Below the pieces are notes generated by a model. It was not told the DNA's origin, did not search any database, and worked only from the letters and a program-made list of their open reading frames with translations. The position numbers and the translations under genes were made by a program. 64,000 nt of DNA from Nicotiana tabacum (Eukaryota; Streptophyta; Magnoliopsida; Solanales; Solanaceae): assembly GCF_000715075.1 (NCBI RefSeq), contig NC_134101.1, positions 132,136,237 through 132,200,236 of the forward strand. The letters run 5' to 3'. Within the stretch, counting starts at the first letter, position 1; the number at the start of each line of letters is the position of its first letter. Below, piece by piece: positions 8,283-14,610 of the stretch.

Positions 8283-9559
8283 TATATCAAAATTCTTTTT
8301 ATTATTATTTTCTTATTTTCATAACTTATTGTTAATTGCCTATCTTCTAATTTATATGGTTTGACTTTTTCTAACCATTTTATCCCTAGTGTAATATTTT
8401 TATCTCCTTGATATATTTTAAAATTTATTAATATTGGTATTCCTCCAATAATTAATTCTTTTTCAGTTGTTTCTTCATTTTTTCTTAACGCTTTTGGTAG
8501 TTCTGAATTTTGTTGTTCTATTGTTACTATCTCTTGTTCTGGTATTAGTTCTCTTATAACATAATTCTCTTCCTGCCCTGTATTTATTAGTATTAAATAT
8601 TTTCTTTGGTCCATTATTCCTGTTATATAATAATGATGTGGGTTTATTTCTTCTATTTTTTGTTCTATTAATTTTTGTGGAGTGGTATAATTTATTCTTT
8701 TTGATGTACTTCTTGATGTGCTTCTTGATGATGTTTCTGGCATTTCATTATTTATTCGTTTTGATGTGCTTAATCTTTCTTTTACTATTTCTAAATCTTC
8801 ATCCATGTCTATTTCTGTATAACTGTAATCATTGTTGTCTATAACTGATACTATTCTTTCGAATGGATTTTCTATTTTTATTTTATTTATTTTATTTTTA
8901 GCTGTTATCTTATGTTTTGTTGTTAAGACATATAGATTTTTACATCTTGCTGTGAATATTTTACTTCCTGGTGCTAATTCTATTCCAGACATTTTCCAGT
9001 ATAATACTAATGATTTATCTATATTTTTATCATCTACTGCTACTGAATAGTTAGCACTTACTATAAATTTAAATTTTTGGTATATTAAGTTACCTCTTAC
9101 AGCACTTATTATACTCTTTTCTATAGGTTGTACAATCCTATCATCTGCCAAGTATATTTCTATAGGGGTATCTATTCCTTCCCTAAAACATGCTTTTATT
9201 AGGATCTCCGTTCCTCCTAGGTGTACATATTTTATTGGATTTTTTGCTTTTATATCTTGTATTTCTTTATTTAGTAGTCTTTTATTTAAAATTGGTATTT
9301 GTGCTTTACCTTTGATGTATTTACAATCTATTATATGTTCTCTTTGGCTTACTACATAGTATTCTTCTTTTTGTCTTTTAAACCAATTCTTTATTGTTGG
9401 TACTTCTAATATTTTGTCTATACTTAGATCCAATTCTTTTCCTTTTATTTGTTCAAATATATTAGCGTCAAATATTATTTTTTGTTCTGAAGATTGTTCA
9501 TCTTGGTGTTCTTCTTGTTGTATAATTTGTATATCTTTTTCAGTCATAATTTTCTTCAT
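8282..9559 (-). CDS. 30K-superfamily movement protein with C-terminal retropepsin-like extension, intact
   Basis: 425 residues. Residues about 30-215 match the caulimovirid 30K movement protein pattern: KYVHLGGTEILIKACFREG (110-128), then IDTPIEIYLADDR (129-141) with the characteristic Asp region, and a hydrophobic strand-rich core. Such proteins line plasmodesmata as tubules for cell-to-cell spread. A Ser/Thr/Arg linker with a duplicated STSKRIN motif (264-270 and 284-290) leads to an extra C-terminal domain (about 305-425). This resembles an aspartic protease fold: LINTGQEENYV (324-334) sits where a D-T/S-G loop would be, and ITLGIKWLEKVKP (389-401) where the second ILGxxWL strand would be. 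The catalytic Asp position is Asn (N326). The gene starts 20 bases inside the coat protein reading frame's end and its stop overlaps the RT start (TAATG). Confidence 0.85.
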   Translation of the reverse strand: MKKIMTEKDIQIIQQEEHQDEQSSEQKIIFDANIFEQIKGKELDLSIDKILEVPTIKNWFKRQKEEYYVVSQREHIIDCKYIKGKAQIPILNKRLLNKEIQDIKAKNPIKYVHLGGTEILIKACFREGIDTPIEIYLADDRIVQPIEKSIISAVRGNLIYQKFKFIVSANYSVAVDDKNIDKSLVLYWKMSGIELAPGSKIFTARCKNLYVLTTKHKITAKNKINKIKIENPFERIVSVIDNNDYSYTEIDMDEDLEIVKERLSTSKRINNEMPETSSRSTSRSTSKRINYTTPQKLIEQKIEEINPHHYYITGIMDQRKYLILINTGQEENYVIRELIPEQEIVTIEQQNSELPKALRKNEETTEKELIIGGIPILINFKIYQGDKNITLGIKWLEKVKPYKLEDRQLTISYENKKIIIKRILI

Positions 9560-9917
9560 CTGACTCTTCTATATCCTTGTTTATTTCATTTTCAGAGAAC
9601 TCATTTTCTGATATCTCATATATGCTGTCTTCACTGCTTAATTCATAATCTACATATTCTATTTGTGTATATTTATCATTATCTATCAATATTTCGGTAA
9701 TTTGTTTCTTCTTTGGGTTTTTTGGTAATTTACAATCTTTGGCTAAGTGTCCTAGCTTTCCACAATTATAGCAAGTACATTCTGTTAGTTTTTTCTTTTT
9801 CCTATATGGTTTTTTATGTTTATAATTTTTTACATAATATCTTCTTCTTGGTTTCCTATATTTATACTTTGAATATTTTGATTTAAATTTCTTTTTCTTT
9901 CCTTCTTTTTGTAATAT
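9540..9917 (-). pseudogene. Coat protein C-terminal segment: basic region, CCHC zinc knuckle, acidic tail
   Basis: This frame is open from 9,917 to its TGA at 9,540-9,542 but has no usable start of its own. It begins with a strongly basic Lys/Arg/Tyr-rich region. Next comes the zinc knuckle CYNCGKLGHLAKDC at 9,732-9,773, a C-x2-C-x4-H-x4-C motif diagnostic of retroviral and caulimovirid capsid proteins that bind pregenomic RNA. It ends in an acidic Glu/Asp/Ser-rich tail of about 45 residues. The last 20 bases overlap the start of the movement protein. It is the continuation of the 9,830-10,309 segment in a different frame. Confidence 0.85.
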
Positions 9918-10309
9918 TTATCTGTGCAGCCAAATTGGGGTGCTATTCTACTTTTGCAACATGCCAAATTTTTTACTAATATTTTTTCCATTTTCATGTT
10001 TTCTTTATATTTTTCACATAATTCTATAAACCAGTTTTGTAGAAATTTTATCCTTACTCCTAATGTATCTGCTAGTCCTGCTTCGTTCCAACTTTTTATT
10101 ATTTTTGAGCTAAAGGGTTCTGGTAATTTTGTAAAATATAATTTTCTTATCTCTTTACTTTCATCTGGACTATATGTTCCTTTATAATAATAGTCTCTAA
10201 ATGCACAAGTATATTCATCTATATAACACATATTACATATTGCTAATTTTGTCATTAAATTTCTATTTGTAATTTTTTCTTTATTTTGTTCTTCTACTTC
10301 TGTTGTCAT
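9830..10309 (-). pseudogene. Coat protein central segment (159 codons open)
   Basis: Residues 1-137 from the internal ATG look like the second half of a caulimovirid capsid core, with paired cysteines (ICNMC, residues 24-28), FRDYYYKG (37-44), the LPEPFSSKIIKSWNE stretch (62-76) and CCKSRIAPQFGCTDKYYKKK (117-136). After about residue 137 the frame is wrong and ends at 9,830. The ATG at 10,309 is probably internal: the same frame is open upstream to the TGA at 10,532 and encodes further plausible capsid sequence. Confidence 0.8.
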
Positions 10310-10531
10310 ACTACTAAATTCATTTCTTATTGCTATTTCATATTTATTTAATATATCTGTAACTGTTGTTGTAGTTGTACCGTCAAGTTTTTTATTACTC
10401 CTTAATGTGTCTAAGCTTTCACTTGATAAATTTTGTAACCATAATTTTACAGTTCCTATTAATGTTCTTTCTATATATCCTGGTGTTTCCGTTATTGTTA
10501 TTTTATTATCTATTAGTTGTTTTGAGATATA

Positions 10532-11335
10532 TCATATCCATAATTGTATTGTTTTATTTATATCTGCTACACAATCTAGATCTAAAAAATTATATTGTTC
10601 AGTTATCTGTCTTGGTGCCCATTTCTTATTTAACCTTTTATCCCATAATGTTTTGTTTCTGTCATATGCATCATAACTTACTCTGTAATAGGTTGGGTTT
10701 AATTGTTTTGGATTTTTTATTCCTGATATGCTTGGTTTATCTTCGTTCATATCTCCTGTATTTATTTCTGGGTTTTTTTTTATCTTTTCTGTTTTTTCTA
10801 TAAGTTCTGTGTATGTTTCACTTGTTTCTGAATAGTTTTCTCCTAGTTCTGTGTCTTTATCACTTTGGTCATTTATTTCGTTTATACTTATTTTTGATGG
10901 ACTCTCCTGTACTTCTTCTAACTGTAATTTGAATCTTTCTATCTCATTTGTTAGTTTTAGTTCTTCTTCTTCTTCTTTACGTTTTTCCTTTTCTTTTAGT
11001 TTATTTGCATACATCTGTTTTAGCATCTCTAATTCTTTTTCTAATTCTGTTATTTTAGTGTTTTTTACTTCCTCTATCTGTTGTATTTTTTCTTTAGCTT
11101 GCTGTTGTATTTCTTTAATCTCTCGTTTTCTATCTATTTCTTCGTTTTCTTTTGTTATTCTAACCATGGCGGTTAAACTATCCTCTAGTTTTACAGTTTC
11201 TTTTTCTAACATTAAGTTTAGGTTATTTCCTATTTTTTTATATCTTCTTCCTAAGTTAGAAAATATTATTGTTATTTTTAATCCTTCTGGATTCTCATAT
11301 GTTTTCTCTTCTAATGCGAATTCTTCTTTATTCAT
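10532..11335 (-). CDS. N-terminal part of the coiled-coil/coat protein ORF (267 codons before stop)
   Basis: 267 residues. Residues about 62-143 form a long charged Lys/Glu coiled coil, followed by an acidic Ser/Thr/Glu linker (about 144-200). From about residue 210 the sequence turns globular and aromatic, with KTLWDKRLNKKWAPR (228-242) and YNFLDLDCVADINK (248-261), as expected for the beginning of a capsid core. It ends at a TGA, but the same frame continues as coat-protein-like sequence for another 200 codons. So the 267-aa product is probably a truncation. It could alternatively be an independent virion-associated protein; the capsid-like residues before the stop argue against that. Confidence 0.75.
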   Translation of the reverse strand: MNKEEFALEEKTYENPEGLKITIIFSNLGRRYKKIGNNLNLMLEKETVKLEDSLTAMVRITKENEEIDRKREIKEIQQQAKEKIQQIEEVKNTKITELEKELEMLKQMYANKLKEKEKRKEEEEELKLTNEIERFKLQLEEVQESPSKISINEINDQSDKDTELGENYSETSETYTELIEKTEKIKKNPEINTGDMNEDKPSISGIKNPKQLNPTYYRVSYDAYDRNKTLWDKRLNKKWAPRQITEQYNFLDLDCVADINKTIQLWI

Positions 11336-11553
11336 CTTTTATCCTTTAGATAACAAACATATTTATATTCTGTTTTAGATATTATATCGATTAATTTGGA
11401 CAGCCTAGCTTTGTTTATTTTTGTGATACTTAAGTATTCATATTCTATATATAGTTTCTTTAGTTTCTTCCTAATTTTCTGCGATTTCTTAGTTGTTTTG
11501 ATTGTTTCACTGTTTTGCGGGTTTGTACTATTAATGTCAGTGTTATTTTTCAT
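11332..11553 (-). CDS. Small viral ORF after the primer site, 73 aa, unknown function
   Basis: 73 residues, very basic and rich in Lys, Ile and Asn, with no recognised domain. It begins about 34 bases after the tRNA primer site and ends in an ATGA overlap with the coiled-coil/coat ORF. It therefore occupies the position of caulimovirus ORF VII-like small proteins or the first small ORF of badna-type genomes. The overlap suggests translational coupling. The basic composition could suit RNA binding, but that is only inference. Confidence 0.65.
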   Translation of the reverse strand: MKNNTDINSTNPQNSETIKTTKKSQKIRKKLKKLYIEYEYLSITKINKARLSKLIDIISKTEYKYVCYLKDKR

Positions 11554-11587
11554 GATTTGCTTCTTAATATAAATGTTTATTTTTCAT

Positions 11588-11600
11588 AGCTCTGATACCA
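11588..11600 (-). promoter_or_regulatory. Minus-strand primer binding site (initiator tRNA-Met)
   Basis: The minus strand reads TGGTATCAGAGCT, the standard primer site complementary to the 3' end of plant initiator tRNA-Met in Caulimoviridae and many plant retroelements. It defines position 1 of the viral map and the site of the minus-strand discontinuity. It is preceded in sense by a C-run and AAAT. Confidence 0.93.
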
Positions 11601-11647
11601 ATTTGGGGGGGTTGTTTGAGTTCATCTTATTTTTCATAGGATCTTTT

Positions 11648-11875
11648 TTATGTAGTTGTGGAATTAAATGCTTTTTCATGATTATCTGTAGCTAGCGAAA
11701 TTAACCTTGAAATTTCTTTTATATTTTCAAGTGTGTATTCTAAGTATTTAATATCTTTAGTTTTTTGATATTCTTCTATATTTTTTTCTAATATTATTTT
11801 TGACATATTTATATGTTTTAGAATTTCTAACCAGTACTTAAAATATTTGTAACTATCAATTTTTGATTTGTTCAT
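11648..11875 (-). CDS. Second copy of the 75-aa small viral ORF
   Basis: Identical to the ORF at 3,709-3,936 except for one Ile/Thr substitution near the C-terminus. It lies in the redundant end upstream of the primer site and has no viral promoter upstream within the insert, since the copy of the promoter is at the other end. Expression is therefore doubtful unless host or satellite transcription reads in. Confidence 0.5.
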   Translation of the reverse strand: MNKSKIDSYKYFKYWLEILKHINMSKIILEKNIEEYQKTKDIKYLEYTLENIKEISRLISLATDNHEKAFNSTTT

Positions 11876-11876
11876 A

Positions 11877-12022
11877 TTAATACTGAGATGTATACCTGTT
11901 GATACATATATCCATGGTTTCTATATTTCTCAGTGTTATTTCTTTTCTGTGTTGATAACTTTCAAGTTTATCTTCATAAAATTCAATTTCATTTTTTATA
12001 GTTAGTAAAGCTTTATTACGTA
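11877..12022 (-). pseudogene. Truncated second copy of the 96-aa small viral ORF
   Basis: Carries the last 46 or so codons of the ORF at 3,938-4,228, with one Glu/Lys change. The 5' part is replaced by satellite sequence at the right junction. The frame happens to stay open into the satellite up to 12,200, making a chimeric 107-codon frame that is unlikely to be functional. Confidence 0.75.
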
Positions 12023-13109
12023 TTTCCTTGTTCTCCAGTTGGGCGCCTGATTGCGAAAACTTGAAATGTATTCCTTGTTCTCTAGGTGGGCGTATGATTG
12101 CCAAAACTTGAACTGTATTCCCTTGTTCTCCAGGTGGGCGCCTGATTGCCAATACTTTAACTGTATTCCCTTGTTCTTCAGGTGGGCACCTGATTGCCAA
12201 AACTTGAACTATATTCCCTTGTTCTCCTTGAACTGTATTCCCTTGTTCTCCAGGTGGGTGCCTGATTGCCCAAATTTGAACTGTATTCCCTTGTTCTCCA
12301 GGTGGGTGCCTAATTGCAAAAACCTGAACTGCATTCCCTTGTTATCCAGGTAGGCGCCTGATTGCCAAAACTTGAACAGTATTCCCTTGTTCTCCAGGTG
12401 GGTGCCCGATTGCCAAAACTTTAACTGTATTTCCTTGTTCTCCAGGTGGGCGCCTGATTGAGAAAACTTGAAATGTATTCCCTTGTTCTCCAGGTGGGAG
12501 TATGATTACCAAAACTTGAACTGTATTCCCTTGTTCTCTAGGTGGGCGCCTGATTGCCAATACTTTAACTGTATTCCCTTGTTCTTCAGGTGGGCACCTG
12601 ATTGCCAAAACTTGAACTATATTCCCTTGTTCTCCTTGAACTATATTCCCTTGTTCTCTAGGTAGGTGCCTGATTACCCAAACTTGAACTATATTCCTTT
12701 ATTCTCCAGGTGGGCGTCTGATTGCTAAAACCTGAACTACATTCCCTTGTTCTCTAAGTGGGCGCCTGATTGCCGAAACTTGAACTGCATTCCCTTGATC
12801 TCCAGGTGAGCGCCTGATTGCCAAAACTTGAACTGTATTCCCTTGTTCTCTAGGTGGGCACCTGATTGTCAAAACCTGAACTACATTCCCTTGTTCCCCA
12901 GGTGGGCACCTGATTGCCAAAACTTGAACTATATTCCCTTGTTCTCCTTGAACTATATTCCCTTGTTCTCTAGGTAGGTGCCTGATTACCCAAACTTGAA
13001 CTATATTCCTTTATTCTCCAGGTGGGCGTCTGATTGCTAAAACCTGAACTACATTCCCTTGTTCTCTAAGTGGGCGCCTGATTGCCGAAACTTGAACTGC
13101 ATTCCCTTG

Positions 13110-14610
13110 TTCTCCAGGTGGGCGCCTGATTGCCAATACTTTAACTGTATTCCCTTGTGCTTTAGGTGGGCACCTGATTGCCAAAACTTGAACTATATTC
13201 CCTTGTTCTCCTTGATTTGTATTCCCTTGTTCTCCAGGTAGGTGCCTGATTACCCAAACTTGAATTGTATTCCCTTATTCTCCAGGTGGGCGCCTGATTG
13301 CCAAAACCTGAACTACATTCTCTTGTTCTCTAAGTGGGCGCCTGATTGCCGAAACTTGAACTGCATTCCCTTGATCTCCAGGTGGGCGCCTGATTACCGA
13401 AACTTGAACTATATTCCCTTGTTCTCTAGGTGGGCGCCTGATTGTCAAAACCCGAACTACATTCCCTTGTTCCCCAGGTGGGCACCTGATTGCCAAAACT
13501 TGAACTATATTCCCTTATTCTCCTTGAACTGTATTCCCTTGTTCTCCAGGTGGGTGCCTGATTGCCAAAACTTTAATTGTATTCCCTTGTTCTCTAGGTA
13601 GGCGCCTGATTGCCAAAACATTAACTGTATTTCCTTGTTCTCTAGGTGGGCGCCTGATTGCCAAAACTTTAACTGTATTCCCATGTTCTCCAGGTAGGCG
13701 CCTGATTGCCAAAACTTTAACGGTATTCCCTTGTTCTCCAGGTGGGCGCCTGATTGCAAAAACCTGAACTGCATTCCCTTGTTATCCAGGTAGGCGCCTG
13801 ATTGCCAAAACTTGAACAGTATTCCCTTGTTCTCCAGGTGGGTGCCTGATTGCCAAAACTTTAACTGTATTTCCTTGTTCTCCAGGTGGGCGCCTGATTG
13901 CGAAAACTTGAAATGTATTCCCTTGTTCTCCAGGTGGGCGTATGATTGCCAAAACTTGAACTGTATTCCCTTGTTCTCCAGGTGGGCGCCTGATTGCCAA
14001 TACTTTAACTGTATTCCCTTGTTCTTCAGGTGGGCACCTGATTGCCAAAACTTGAACTATATTCCCTTGTTCTCCTTGAACTGTATTCCCTTGTTCTCCA
14101 GGTAGGTGCCTGATTACCCAAACTTGAACTGTATTCCCTTATTTTCCAGGTGGGCGCCTGATTGCCAAAACCTGAACTACATTCTCTTGTTCTCTAAGTG
14201 GGCGCCTGATTGCCGAAACTTGAACTGCATTCCCTTGATCTCTAGGTGGGCGCCTGATTACCGAAACTTGAACTATATTCCCTTGTTCTCTAGGTGGGCG
14301 CCTGATTGTCAAAACCCGAACTACATTCCCTTGTTCCCCAGGTGGGCACCTGATTGCCAAAACTTGAACTATATTCCCTTATTCTCCTTGAACTGTATTC
14401 CCTTGTTCTCCAGGTGGGTGCCTGATTGCCAAAACTTTAATTGTATTCCCTTGTTCTCTAGGTAGGCGCCTGATTGCCAAAACATTAACTGTATTTCCTT
14501 GTTCTCTAGGTGGGCGCCTGATTGCCAAAACTTTAACTGTATTCCCATGTTCTCCAGGTAGGCGCCTGATTGCCAAAACTTTAACGGTATTCCCTTGTTT
14601 TCCAGGTGGG
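13110..14610 (+). repeat. Tandem satellite duplication, 864-bp spacing
   Basis: About 635 bp at 13,110-13,745 recur at 13,974-14,609, an offset of exactly 18 monomers (864 bp). The variant order matches closely, including the CCCGAAC monomer, the TTCCCC monomer and a half-monomer. Only scattered substitutions separate the copies (for example GTGCTTTAG versus GTTCTTCAG), indicating a recent unequal exchange. Confidence 0.85.

Larger units (their letters stand above)
9540..11335 (-). pseudogene. Coiled-coil plus coat protein ORF, broken by one stop and one frameshift
   Basis: The largest structural reading frame of the virus. It runs from an ATG at 11,335, whose ATGA overlaps the stop of the 73-aa ORF, to a TGA at 9,540-9,542 inside the start of the movement protein gene. 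Two lesions interrupt it: an in-frame TGA at 10,532-10,534, and a change of frame within the A/G-only run at 9,889-9,910. Between and around the lesions the translation stays coat-protein-like, so it appears to have been one protein of roughly 600 residues: coiled coil, acidic linker, capsid core, basic region, CCHC zinc knuckle, acidic tail. Both breaks may be post-insertion mutations; an assembly error at the homopolymeric site cannot be excluded. A programmed event is less likely. Confidence 0.8.
3651..12022 (-). mobile_element. Endogenous pararetrovirus (Caulimoviridae), full circle plus terminal redundancy
   Basis: An AT-rich island within the satellite, with every viral gene on the minus strand. 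In sense order it has a primer site matching plant initiator tRNA-Met, a 73-aa ORF, a coiled-coil/coat protein frame, a 30K-type movement protein, an aspartic protease-reverse transcriptase-RNase H, a TAV-like protein, a 35S-type promoter and three small ORFs. The same sequence occurs at both ends (3,651-4,083 and 11,598-12,022) with a period of 7,939 bp beyond the G-run, so the insert is one circular genome of about 7.94 kb plus about 0.42 kb. No integrase is present, as expected for the family. The CP-MP-RT-TAV order resembles Cavemovirus/Solendovirus-type genomes; the genus is inference. The coat protein frame is broken, while MP, RT and TAV are open. It could also be the remnant of a longer tandem integration. 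Confidence 0.95.
11598..12022 (-). repeat. Right terminal repeat of the pararetrovirus
   Basis: The second copy of viral sequence 3,651-4,083. Identity ends at 12,020-12,022, where the shared triplet GTA lies between viral sequence and a satellite monomer (GTATTTCC), so the junction uses 3 bp of microhomology. The outer edge cuts the 96-aa ORF. Confidence 0.93.

Noticed and set aside
9889..9910. Programmed ribosomal frameshift joining the two coat protein frames
   Set aside because: The A/G run could be slippery, but coat proteins of this family are made from a single frame as far as I know, and the same ORF has an independent stop at 10,532-10,534. Simple decay or a sequencing error explains both. 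Comparison with other copies would decide.
10375..10803. Plus-strand ORF of 142 codons (and others at 8,638, 9,494 and 10,851) inside the virus
   Set aside because: These are antisense shadows of the coat and movement protein genes. The Leu/Phe/Ser-rich translations simply reflect the AT-rich, Lys/Glu-rich sense strand.
3651..12022. LTR retrotransposon with the terminal repeats as LTRs
   Set aside because: The primer site lies at the repeat boundary instead of just inside a left LTR. The outer end is cut inside that site, there is no integrase, no TG...CA ends and no clear target duplication, and the genes are caulimovirid (30K movement protein, TAV-like).
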